This document shows, piece after piece, positions 1-24,319 of a stretch of DNA of 64,000 nucleotides; the first letter of the stretch is position 1, and each line of letters begins with the position of its first letter. This DNA is from Amia ocellicauda (taxonomy: Eukaryota; Chordata; Actinopteri; Amiiformes; Amiidae): positions 10,181,501 through 10,245,500 of the forward strand of contig NC_089864.1 of assembly GCF_036373705.1 (NCBI RefSeq), read 5' to 3'. The notes beneath the pieces are model-generated. The model was given only the letters and a program-made list of their open reading frames with translations, was not told the origin of the DNA and searched no databases. The position numbers were made by a program, and so were the translations under genes.

Positions 1-170
1 GACGTTCATTTTGTCAATTGGCTAGTTTTCGAAATTTAATAAAGCTCGAACTGGATATCAATGCTAAAATGACTAGAACAGCTTTTTACTGGGACACACT
101 ACTACTGGAAGAAATGCATCAGTTTTAGGGGAAGTGAAGGCACAATATCAGTTTATAACAGCTGACTTAC

Positions 171-12949
<12,779 letters not shown>

Positions 12950-13240
12950 GGTTCAAGGAAACAGGGAGTGGAGAAAATGAATGGATAACCCGGCTAAACA
13001 CAGGCACTGAAAGTCATCCAATGTCCCTCACACAGCCACCATTTAACCAACCCGGCCCAGGGAACAACTGCAGTACGCTTTGGGGGGCGGTGCATTCTGG
13101 GAGCTTGAGTCCTTCGGGAAGGCATCGCTCAAATCCGCATAAGGAAGTGAACTGCAAATCCCAGCGGCAACGGGACATGGGAAGTGTTCAGAAATGCTGC
13201 CGCTTAAAACGTGGGAGGTGTAGTTCTTAGTCATGCATTG
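12950..13240 (-). promoter_or_regulatory. DNM1L 5'UTR and proximal promoter with three ZNF143/THAP11-like motifs
   Basis: GC-richer sequence lies directly upstream of the DNM1L start. Three matches to the ZNF143/THAP11 submotif (ACTACA..TCCCAG..TGC) occur at 13091-13110 (minus), 13148-13167 (plus) and 13211-13226 (minus), about 60 bp apart. ETS-like GGAAGTG cores lie at about 13143 and 13190. No TATA box is obvious, which fits a housekeeping promoter. The transcription start was not determined. Confidence 0.55.
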
Positions 13241-13789
13241 TCATTTAGAAACTAGACCACACCTTCCGCATCTATTCATAAAGTCTGTTTGGCATCTTTA
13301 TAAGTAATGGGAGGTAACTCAGCAAAAATATGTAAACGCAAATAAATAAACAATGAACTGTTATTCAGAAGAATCCCCTTTACTATTGCATTAGCGCTGT
13401 TTTGTTAGTTTCGGCAGTGTGTTTTTCAACCTGCAACCTGTTTCCTGTGAGCCTACCCTAGGGAATAGTCTTGATAATCCTACTATGACTCCTATAATGC
13501 TAAATAAAGCCACATCAAGAAACCAGCTTAAATCCCTGACTCAGATGGGTGGTGAAAATGAACTGCATTTTGAAAGAACTCATCCTCCAATTAAAATTAT
13601 AAAATGGTGTCAGTCTGGTCTACAAATGCCCCATTATGAACCAAAATGGCATGCCAACTCTGTGTTGTATTTATGAATGGTAATACGGTTACATTAAAAT
13701 AATAATAATATAAATGTTACAATATATTTTTATTTTGATTGGCAATTAACCATTTATACAGCTGGGTTTTACTGGAAAAATCTAGGTAA

Positions 13790-13880
13790 AATACTTTGTT
13801 CAAGGATACAACAGCAGTGTGCCCCACGCAGGAGTCCAGAGCCCTGACCACTACTCCGTACTGCTGCCCATTTCATAATT
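13790..13880. repeat. Short interspersed repeat fragment
   Basis: The text 'GAGTCCAGAGCCCTGACCAC' followed by TACTCCGTACTGCTGCCC matches a repeat found widely in fish genomes, often beside SINE/L2 sequence. Only about 90 bp are present and the element type is not assigned. The rest of 13,250-15,600 holds no gene that I can recognise apart from the DNAJB9 3' region. Confidence 0.4.
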
Positions 13881-15599
13881 AATTAAGTAATGAATTAATT
13901 GAACAGGTAATGGTATAGGGCACAGCAGTTGAACAATGCAAATCTTAATGTGATGGAATCAAAGGACACTTACAACATCAAAGACCATCAGAAAGACTAC
14001 AGGCTACAAGAAAGCTCACCAGCAGACAAGACCATAAAGATGGTTTAGAGCAACAGGTGTGAAATTCCATCTCTCGCACATAGAACACATGGAAACTGAA
14101 CTTCCTTCATCTCAGATTGTGTCACATTATACTCAACTTAATAGTCCTATGTATTTAAAACTTTAAAGTACTAAGAAATATTTGAAATACAAATGAGCAC
14201 TTAAATAATCTGCAGCTTATTTTGGAAATCGAAAGCTAGACAACACTAAGGGCTTGAGGAACTGTACTGCAAAAGACAGGGGAAACCACTAGTTAACAGT
14301 TCTTGTACCACATGTACGCAAGAAGGAAATTAGACATGTTGTATGGTACATAAGTTCAGTAAAATTGTTAAAGGGCTTTCTTGTAAGTTAATGTATTATT
14401 GTACTTATTAAACGAAGACTTGTTAAATTGTATATTTGGAAATGTGGGAGCACTGACTGTACAAAAGACAAGCTGAAGCATTATTATATTCAATTTATTT
14501 ATTTTCCAAACAAGAGCACCCAGAATCTACAACTGTCAAGGTCTGTTAAATGTAAATTTCATCCATAGGATTAAAATAATGAAAGTGCAAGACATTTCAG
14601 CTGTACATCAATTCCACGTTACTATAAAGCCAGCAGTAACACAAGCAAAAGCAGACAAAAATAAGTACAGAGACGAAAAGCTGGCTAGACATATTGCACA
14701 TTAGATACTGTAGATCAAAGATAGGTCTACAAAAAGGGTATGAGGTAACAGAGTCTATATGTTAATGTATGTTAAACACCAGGTGATTACAGATGGTCTC
14801 TCTTCATTCGAATAGCTTTGTAAGTCAGGGTTAACAACAGCAATATTACAATATGCCATTCGGAGTGCAAATACTCTCCCTTTCCCAAAGATGTTGAAAA
14901 GTAACAATTTTCAAATATTATTTCCTGCAATATCTAACATGATGAGACACTAATCTTGAAAAAGGGACCAAGTCAATAATCAGCTGCTATTTAAGAGTTA
15001 ACAGGAAAACATATATCTATACATAAATAAAACTGAACCAAAATTCTAAAACTCTTACACTATATAATGCAAGCATTCCTGAGTATGAACTGGTATGGAA
15101 GAGCCACACATTTCAGCAAAATGAGAAGTCCACAGTCTAATCTTTCAGATGCATGTTAATTGTATCCCTGCCTAATTAACCTTTGAATAATCCCTAAGGC
15201 AGGAAATACAAATCTCTATATTATCCTGCTAAGTCAACACAAAGACAGCAAGATGTCTAGGGCAATCAATCATCACAAAATATTTTTACATTTCAAAACA
15301 GCTTGAAATTGTAATTAGTAGACAGTTTTAGACAATAGAATACTCAATGTTTGCACAATAGGTTAATTGTGATGTAGCACAACATAAATTGGATTGCAGC
15401 TTTTTGGATAAAATCAATCAAATTTACACGGGTCATGTTATGTTTGAACACCAGCAGTTAAACTACATGTTCATTTCAAAAAGGCTACACAATCATATGT
15501 GTTGGACCCTCAAGTCTTGGAGGTATATGCATTAACCTTGACTGGAATTCCAAAAGGTAAGTGAGGGAACTATATCTGACATTTATTGCTTGTAAGCAG

Positions 15600-15868
15600 A
15601 ATCATTTTTATTGCATTTGCTGCATATAAAAAAAAAAATCTAATCTTTCAGCATCTTCTATGCGTTTTATTGTGAAAATAATTATTGTCCGGTTTAACAC
15701 TATCTATATCAAATCTACCCACCCAAAGATGAAGGACTTCAGTCATGTCACAGCTGTAAATTGTTAAATTAAGCTTATTCATTAAAAAACAAAAAAACAA
15801 GATGAATGTTAACAATCGAACAACCAGGCTGGAGATCAAATCGTTCGTATTGCGCCTCCATTCCGGTC
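15600..15868 (-). terminator. DNAJB9 3'UTR with candidate poly(A) signals
   Basis: Downstream of the stop, AATAAA reads on the minus strand at about 15664 and again near 15606, followed by A/T-rich sequence. Longer 3'UTRs running to more distal signals (for example near 14,500) are also possible. This is placement by motif only. Confidence 0.4.
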
Positions 15869-16960
15869 TCAGGAGCCGGAGCAGTCTGTGTAAGTGGTGA
15901 CCATGTTGCCCCTGCGCTGCGTGACAGTCCTGCACTGCTGCTTGGCCGAGCCCTGGAACCTGCTCTCAGTCCTCACCGTGTGCCTGCGCGTGCCGTCAAA
16001 CCCGCTGAACGTAAACATCTTCTCCATGTCTTCAAACATGTCGTCGAACAGCCCCCTGTTGAAGGGCATGTCCTGGAAGGCTCTCTTGTGGGCTTCCTGC
16101 TGCGCCCGGAAGTGGTTCTCAAAGTGCTTCTTATGATGACTGTGGTGATTCTGCCCAAAGATGTCAAAGTCCATGTCATCAAAGTTAAAGTTAAAGGGCT
16201 GCTCAAACTGTGGTCCGCGTCTGCCACCTGTACCGTCGTTGGGGAAAGACCCAAATCTGATCTGATCATACTGTCGCCTTCTTTTCTCGTCTGAGAGCGT
16301 CTCGTATGCTGGAAGAAAAGAGCGTGAAGACATTCAGAGACATTGGTAGACATTTCGAAATGACAAAAAAAGCTAATCAGGCTTAACTAACAATACAGAA
16401 CATCTTCTAGTTTCCCCACAAGATTTAAATATCATCACCAAGACGTCAGTTTTCCAATTTCCTCTGCTCATAATGTAGTTTTCCACATTCTAGAACTAAT
16501 CGCTTGTATTTTATTTGTATTATATCAACACATGCACACACTTACTTCCTGTTAAAGAGCTGACGTTACTTACAAAAGAGTAAACTATTTAAAAAAGCAT
16601 ATGAAATTAGGATTGAAGATACAATCCCCGAACAATGATAAAACTATTCCCACAGTGACACAGATCATTCCACTGAAACACCTGAAATCTGGCCCACACA
16701 CAAATAACCCCCCTCTGGAAAAGCCTGTTGTGTATCATCTCACCTTCTGCAATTTCTCTGAACTTCACCTCAGCATTCGGGCTCTTATTCCTGTCTGGGT
16801 GGTACTTCATGGCAAGTTTGTGAAAGGCCTTCTTAATCTGGCGCTCAGAGGCGTCTTTTGGCACCCCGAGGATGTCATAGTAGTCCTTTTTGGCCAGGAT
16901 TAGTTCAGAAATCATTAAAATCCAGACGGCAAATGTTAACGCTGATTGGGCAGTTGCCAT
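15869..16960 (-). CDS. DNAJB9: DNAJB9 (ERdj4), ER-resident DnaJ/Hsp40 co-chaperone
   Basis: Two coding exons, 16744-16960 and 15869-16308, join in phase 1 with GT/AG sites to give a 218-residue protein (human about 223). Residues 5-22 form a hydrophobic signal/anchor; the J domain follows ([20 protein letters not shown], about 26-90) with the HPD triad at 54-56 that stimulates BiP/HSPA5 ATPase. Then come a Gly/Phe-poor linker and the conserved C-terminal region ending in [11 protein letters not shown]. In vertebrates it binds misfolded ER proteins, helps ERAD and represses IRE1, and it is induced by the unfolded-protein response. The start is the first ATG after a 3' splice site at 16990, so 5'UTR is spliced. 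It is divergent from THAP5. No lesion was seen. Confidence 0.96.
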
Positions 16961-17880
16961 GTTGCTAATTACCCTGGAGAGATGAAGCTCTGGAGACAAA
17001 CACAGGAGAAAGAAGGATAGGGGGAAAAAAGTTAAGTATTTTAGGTTAATCAAAACAATGTGCAAAGGTTTTTAAATATTGAGTTTTCATTCCCTTGCTC
17101 ATGCAAATTAAAAAATAGCATTTAGCAAAAGCCAAAGGACATTACTAATGCCAGTGGATGAAGCAAGCAGGGAGTGAACAAGTTATGCATTTTCTTCTAG
17201 TTTCACGCACACGAAAACGTCACATTGTCGCGTTCGCGTAGCGCAGTTGTCCGCAGTTCTGCGCCGAGTCTGCGCTGCGCAGCCAATGGGATCGGGGCGC
17301 TTCTGCACATATGCGCACAACTCTGCGCTAACGAACTGTAACAAATCGGAATATGATGCAATACGCTACTTCAAAGAAAATAACCAGATAATCGCATGCA
17401 GGACACGGGCAGAACAAGGCTACGTCATCAAACGCAAGAAGAAAGAAACGTCACCCACCGGACTGCATCGGACACAGCCCGGGCGGAATGCGAGAGAAAA
17501 TATGAATACGACTTCAGCTTTTCTGCGTCTTTAAGTGCAGTCTGGTTGATTTTAATATCTGTAACTATTTCAATACAGCGCTTTTTTTTTTTATCAGCCT
17601 AACTTGGCTGCTGCCCGGCAGGAACAAAACATCAGCAGACTCGCACTGCGCAAGGAGGCAGTAACAACCACAAAACGTGACAAGACGCACATCCCCCGCG
17701 CAGTATACCTGGTGGAGGGCGTCATCTGGGTTTGAGCGCCGTTTTGCGTGTATATATTGTCTCTTAAGTTACCTTATTCAATGAAGATCCCCTCCGCGAC
17801 GAGCACTTGACGCCAGTGCCACCCCTGCTTGCTGACATTCCACTCCGCGCCGCTGCATTCCAGAACCAGAACACCACGAA
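16961..17880 (-). other. DNAJB9 5'UTR: spliced leader exon and intron 1
   Basis: The coding exon extends to an acceptor at 16989/16990. A likely non-coding first exon begins at 17773, with donor AATAAG|GTAACT at 17771-17772, and runs upstream into the GC-rich block near 17,800-17,880. This matches the two-part 5'UTR of vertebrate DNAJB9. The transcription start is not determined. Confidence 0.45.
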
Positions 17881-18112
17881 GCGCGATCCCATTGGCCGCG
17901 GCGGGGCCACGTGACCCGGGCGGCGCGCACGTGGAAGGCTGTTTGTAGTCCCGCCCGCCTACAAACACACGTCATCACCCGGAAGCACACAGCCTGGCGA
18001 GAGGAAGTGTGTGCGAGAGTTCAAGCGAAGGCTGGACACCAACAAAATAAATAAAATATAAGAATACAGTCAACTTTATATGAAATTGAGTGCATGAGAT
18101 CCAGTTTGAGTT
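17221..18112. promoter_or_regulatory. CpG-rich bidirectional promoter between DNAJB9 and THAP5
   Basis: Less than 350 bp separates the inferred DNAJB9 leader exon from the THAP5 start, and the block 17,221-18,010 is the most CpG-rich of the window. CACGTG boxes lie at 17908-17913 (in GCCACGTGACC) and 17928-17933, an inverted CCAAT box (ATTGG) at 17891, and an ACGTCA followed by an ETS-like CCGGAAG near 17,970-17,985. The CCACGTG/ATTGG pair resembles ER-stress elements (NF-Y with ATF6/XBP1), but the spacing is not that of a canonical ERSE. Function is inferred from motif and position. Confidence 0.55.
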
Positions 18113-20719
18113 ATGCCCCGTTATTGTGCTGCAAAACTCTGTAAAAACCGAGGAGGCTTGCCTTCGAAAGACAATAAGAAAATTAGTTTCTACCCGTAAG
18201 TTGTGCTTTTATAAACTGCCGAGTTGAGGGGGAAAAAAAAAAAAGCATCCACAGGCAATGGCATGTAGCGATTTACGTTGTCATATTTCATTTATTTACA
18301 GGAAAAATGTTGGCATTAAGCGTTATTTGAAATAAGTTAATGTACAATATTTGGTAATGTTATTTTCTGGGAGGAAGTATAAAATTCAGTATGATATATG
18401 TAGAAATTGTTATAATATCAATATTAATAATAATATAATCTGGAATAAATAACACATTTGCATTTAAAAAAAAAGCATGTGCAAACCCAGGAGAATATAA
18501 TTAATTGGATATGGAATGAGTGAATCTACACACTAAAAACAACATTGTGCTCTAGCTCGACGTCTTATAGACCGTTTTTAATGCAATATATATGCAACAC
18601 TAGCTAACTAACAACATGCAATTAAATACCCATTATGTCTTCCATGCATATATTGCATTTGTTGGGTCATGCCCATTATTAACATGATCCATAAAGTATA
18701 ACTTGTATATGTCAGTGTTGTATGCAAATATGATCAGTTTATTCTAACTAAATAGGAATCGTCTTCTATTGCTACGTGTGTTTTTCTAACCTGTATATAC
18801 CTTAAAAAGGTTCCCATTGCAAGACCACCAGCGTCTGCAGCAATGGGTCATTAACATGAGAAGGGAGGAGTGGACGCCGAGCAGACACCAGTACTTGTGC
18901 AGCGATCACTTCACGGAAGACTCCTTTGACATGCGCTGGGGGATCCGCTATTTGAAGCACACTGCGGTGCCTACAATTTTCCCCTTCACATATGACCGAC
19001 ATGAAGCACAATCCATGCAGGTAACCACTGCAACACTGTTTGAACTTAAAGAAGTGATGCAGTCTATGCATTTATACATGTGGTTATCGTAACTGTAGAT
19101 TCACTGTAATTGCAACTTGATTGAGATCTTAGAAAAAGATAACTAAAATAACATATAGACAGTGTATATCACTATCGGCCAATATTGATCCACTGCGGCA
19201 TGAAGGCCTTCTGAAGATGTGTCCACTTGCTTCAATCTACAGCTTCTCTTTTCCATGTCACGCCTGCAAGGTGTATCATGTCATCTTCCCATCTTTTATG
19301 TGGTTGTTTTATTATTATTACTATTATTTTTGATCTCTTGGTATCCATTCAGTAGCTTCCTTTGTCTATCTTTGATCTGTTCTTGCAATGTGTCAGTCCA
19401 TTTACATTTTAACCTTCGCACACTTTCAATCATGTCACATTTTCATTTTGTTCTCAAATCCATTTATTTTTCTTTCTCTTCTTGTTATTCCAAGCAGACA
19501 TCATTCCATGCTTCTTTGTGTCGTCCAGAGTTTCTGTATAATTTTTGCATTAGGTGACCAGGTTTCACAGTCATAAGTGAGCACTGGGAGTATGCATTGA
19601 TTAAATCCTTTTCTCTTCAGGCAAGTGGGTAGATTTCCTTTCAACGGGGTGCTGTTTCTTCCAAATGTACTCCATCCCATTTTCACTCTTCTTTTGATCT
19701 CATCCGTAATATCTCCATTGGCACTGATTCGTGTTGATCTTCAATTTTCATAGATTTAATTTAGTTCATTTTAAGTGCAGTTTCTTGGTTGCATTCTTGG
19801 TCTTGAAATGGAAGCTGCGATGCATATATAAACCTTCTCATCCTGTTTTTTAATGCTTTTGCAGGATGAATGGAACAGACGTCACACTAAAAGGAAGCCA
19901 AGGCCTAAACAGAAGACTTCTGATATCAAAGACACTGATACATCTATCCGACCTGCTTCACCCCTGAAGAAGAAAGCACTCATTTTGAAAAGGGACCATC
20001 TCAGAGAACACCTGGACAGCCCTCTTCCCGAATGTGCGCAGGAAAAGGACGTAAAAGCTGTGAAAACCGAGTCGGATGGAAACGTGTGCCAGATCAAGAC
20101 TATGTTTCTCATAGAGGCTGTGGAAGGAGTATCGTCCTGTGAGGTTTTTGATCTCAATGCTTCAGTGGCAGAAACCACAGACAATTCCCAGCCTGCAGAT
20201 GAGCAGCAAGGAGGAGAGAGGACACTGGTAACGCCTGCGTCTCCTTCTGGGAGTGTGTCCAGTGAAAAGCAACACTGTCCCGACACAGAGTCGCCTTTGA
20301 CAGTGACATGTACTGAAACCTCGGCTCAGTGCAGTGCAGCCGAAACCTCGCTTGAGCGGCTGGACGTTGCCATTACAGAGACGATTAACACGCTCCCTCT
20401 AGGCCTGCAGAGTAACGTCTTAGTAGAGACTGGAGAATCTGCGGAGATTGAAATAGAACCATGTAGCGCCGACCACATTTTACTGTATGAGCATTCATAC
20501 TCTAAACAGGACATGGACAACGATCACCTGTGGAATAAGATCGCCAGTCTGCACAACAAAATAACCCAGCTGGAAAAGAAAGAGGAGAAAACCGTTGCGA
20601 AAATTAACGTTCTTGAAGGTGTAATGATGCATCTGAAGAAGGAGAACATTGTCTGTGAAGAGAAGCGCAGAGCTCTGGAGAACTACTTCACGTCTCTTGA
20701 GTTTGCTATGGTGGAATGA
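18113..20719 (+). CDS. THAP5: THAP5, THAP-type zinc-finger nuclear protein
   Basis: Exons 18113-18195, 18810-19020 and 19865-20719 join in phase to give 382 residues (human 395). Residues 1-90 form the THAP DNA-binding domain: MPRYCAAKLC with Cys5 and Cys10, then CSDH with Cys58 and His61 completing the C2CH zinc site, and the invariant AVPTIF at 80-85. The middle is a low-complexity, Ser/Thr/Glu-rich region. Near residue 308 an EHSY tetrapeptide matches the HCFC1-binding motif, and it is followed by a leucine-zipper-like coiled coil (HLWNKIASLHNKITQLEKKE). The human protein is linked to cell-cycle control and apoptosis. Poly(A) signals AATAAA lie at 20816-20821 and 21069-21074. Intron 2 carries a retrotransposon fragment. 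No coding lesion was seen. Confidence 0.96.
19172..19820 (-). mobile_element. Non-LTR retrotransposon (RT C-terminal) fragment in THAP5 intron 2
   Basis: On the minus strand, 19501-19686 encodes IKMGWSTFGRNSTPLKGNLP followed by FNQCILPVLTYDCETW, the post-catalytic 'GRN..LYG.ETW' part of an endonuclease/reverse-transcriptase LINE. Past it (lower coordinates) the frame is broken, but residues like WTKE.TEWIP are recognisable. The same sequence recurs at 47,436-48,000, ending at almost the same place. It is 5'-truncated and inactive. Confidence 0.75.
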
Positions 20720-20822
20720 TCTGAACCTTCAAAGTGTCCCAGCTATGAAAAGACAATGAGGCAATGTTCTCTGGTCGTGACGTACCCACATTCCCCCCCC
20801 TGTAAATTATATATAAATAAAT

Positions 20823-23800
20823 ATGAAAAGGTAAACAAGTCAAAGTGTTGGGCAGATTGTTTAGTACTTTTACCCCTTATAAAAATGACACATTTTAGAT
20901 TGAAACTTAAATTGCAATTTGAATGATGCATATATATTGTTTTAAAGATCTGTTGCACAGACCTCTTTTATCAATGGTGTGACGCAGCTTGGGGTTGTGT
21001 GCATGTGTCCAGGGAGCCGGGTACTGTATTTGAATAGATCTCAGTGCTTTGCCGAGGCTTTAAAACAAAATAAAACCTAGCCCTGCTCATCATCAGCTAA
21101 ATATAATGAAATTAAAGCATGTCCTTTTTGAAATCCACACAAGAAGCCTTACTAGAGAAAAAATCTCAGGATAGAAGTGTAGTCACAAGACAAGAGGTTG
21201 ACCAGATTACTTAATTTATATTTATATAAAAATATGCAAAAAGTGTAATCATGTTTTTTTTATTTTATATAAAACCATTGAAAGGCATTTATTAAGTGAT
21301 CAGAATGAGGTTTTAAACGGAGGGCTTGGTGGACCCCATTTTGTAAATACCTCTGCTCAGAGATGTTCATATATCCACATGGTGGCAGTGTTTTATAACA
21401 ACATTAGAACATTGGGTGCCAAATTCAAATGGACAAGGAATGGCTGAGAACCATTCATTATTATTGAGAGACAACATTTTTTTTGTGTGATTCATTCATT
21501 GGTTATTCTTCATTTGCAAATTATAATAGCCATTCATTTTTCCTCTTTGCCCCTTTCAATGTTAGAATGATCTATTCATTCCAGTGGATGTGTCAAATAA
21601 ATACTTATATTTTAGGCTGTAAATTAATACTTTTAAAATAACTAAGCCAGGCTATTTATTTTAATAATGCCAATTTTATATAACAGCTCAGATGGAATAA
21701 AATTCAGAACATACTGAAGTTCCTTGGAGCCTTATTCTCAATCCCAAGGAAAAAAAAAATGTTTGACTATCTCCTGGAAATTTAGATAACAGCACTCTTG
21801 CACTTTCAAGAATGTATGTGTCAATGATTACTGTGGCAAAGCATTCGGTTGAGAATATTGCGTGACCTATGAAGAGATCTGTATTATACAAGTATTAAAA
21901 CCCAACTGTGTAATTTTCTGAGTAACGATGGCACCTTAATTGTAAAAGCACCATAATAATATATTTACACTCGCCTGTAAAATAGCCTCATAAAGAATAA
22001 GGCATTTGTTACTAAGCAACACACTTACCAGCTTTGGCACATGAAAAAGTGGACGCCTCAGCTGTTGATATTAAACACATATATTAGCTAGGCAAACTAC
22101 ATTCAGTTTTTGCACCAATTTAAAACCAACAAAACAATCAATATCAGATAATAATAGACATTGTAATAGAAATAGTAAAAGTGAACTACTCTGCAGGATA
22201 ATGGCGCCATGTCCATGTGCTGTTTCATTTCAAGCATTAGCCCATGTAGTCCGTTTTTATCCTTATTCTACGTGCATCAGTGCTACCAATTGTAATTCAT
22301 ACGTATCTGCGGTTTGGTGAGCTGGGTTTGATCAGAGAGGTATCGCCTATATGGAAATTCAGCCTACATGCAAGAATGCAAACAGTTCAGAAGGCCTGGT
22401 ATAATGTTTGTTACGCATTGGGAACATCGGGAAGAACTATTTTAATTTTCAAGTTTAATTAAGTAAGCTAAAATGTTTGCACAGCTGCTGGGCCCGCATA
22501 ATAAGAGATGCTCTCCTCAGCAATACAGCGCACCTGACCCACCGCTGTTCAAACATACGTCTCTGTCCACATTGCCCGGGAGATGTACAGATAAAATGTG
22601 CGAAATGTAGACGTTTCCCGATTTCACACATCTGAATACTTTCAATTAATCAGAAGAAAAGATCTCAAATTCTGTGCTCATGCTTATGCATGGATTTAAA
22701 TATATCATGCATTGCATTTACTAACATGGAATTATTATTTTTACTGTTTACAGTGTGTGGTTTCAAACACAGAATATAGAATGCTACCTGCATACTTGTT
22801 CCTATCATTAACTTCATAAAACAAGTTTTTAGTCATGTCCATTGTACAATTATTCAGCTTGTTACTGACAGGACCTTCTTGGCCTGGTCAATTTGTATAA
22901 CAATTGAATGGTTTGTATCAAGGGTTACCTACCCAATATAAGATGCCTGTGAGGATAAGACTATTGGAACCTAATCCCCACTTTGTGGATTGGAGGCAGT
23001 GATTGGGAAGAGTAATTCAAAGGGGCAAAAGCTGGGAAAGGGGCCTGCTGTGTTACGTATCTTTGGGTGAATGAGATGTGAAGTGAGAGCCTGGGGTCTG
23101 TCCTCCTCCCGACTTTAACTTTAAACTCCAATTTGTACACTGTTGCTTATAGCAAATATTCCCCAGGCAAGCTGTGTTAGTTTCCTCTGTGCATTGTTTC
23201 TGTCCTATTTCATCTTAGATTGTTACCAAGACCAGCAGCAGCCTTGGGGCAAGATATAAGGGTGAGTTTCAAAGACAAAAAAAACAGTTATTGCCAATGA
23301 CTGGTGAAAAACATGTGTCAGTATTAATATGAGAATAAAACCTATCAATATTAGAAGACAAAGAGCTTGACTTTCCAAAATACAGCTTAAAATTGGAGGT
23401 CATTTTTTGACCATAGAAGAAGGCATCTTTACACACAGAAATTGTTAAACCTAATTGAGCCATATTTACAGGCATCTGTAAAAAGATACATATTTTAGTT
23501 ACATAATTGTACATTTTGTATAGGTGTTTTAAATAGAAAACAATACAATGGAACCGATCAAGATATGCAGTTACAAATGTACAAGGCAGGGGAAATAATA
23601 AGTGGAGTGTAGGAATATAAATAACTATTGAAGAGATAGTATTTGAATAGCATTTGGTGTTCTGATTGTAGTGAATGAAATGTGAAAGCTGTGCTCCTTG
23701 TTCTGATGTTTGCTTTATATTTATATATATATATATATATATTTATATATCTCCTAATGTAAGACAAGCTGCAGTTTTGATGTTTGTAATTAGTAAATTT

Positions 23801-24277
23801 CCTCACAGGGTGGTGCGTGGGGAGAAGAAATACAGGGATACAATAGATGCTCCACCAGATGAGTGGAATGAGTTATGTTTTATTTTATTAGTTAGCATAT
23901 GAATCATCATATTTTAATTTTCAAATATGCCAGTTTCAATGGGAGGTCCCTACCCGGCAAAAGCACAGTAAAGTGTACAGTGGTGCGAAACAAGTAAAGG
24001 GGCTAATGGCCAATTACTGTGTGTGTTACTCTCAGTTTCAAGGTGAGGGACCTCATTTAATTCCCACGCAAGGTCTGAGTTATTGGCTAGTAGCTCAGTG
24101 GCAAAAAAGAGCAACAACGCCTTTGTGCAAAAATCTATATATTTTTTAAATTCCCAATAATCAGGACAAGGTCACTATAAAAACAAATAACTACATTTTA
24201 CACACAAGACAAGGTAAAAGCCTAGGGGTTGAAATTAAGATTTGTGAGTGCAATGTGCAACATAAAAATTAAACAGC

Positions 24278-24319
<42 letters not shown>

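Noticed and set aside
15806-16294. 162-codon plus-strand ORF
   Set aside because: Antisense shadow of DNAJB9 exon 2.
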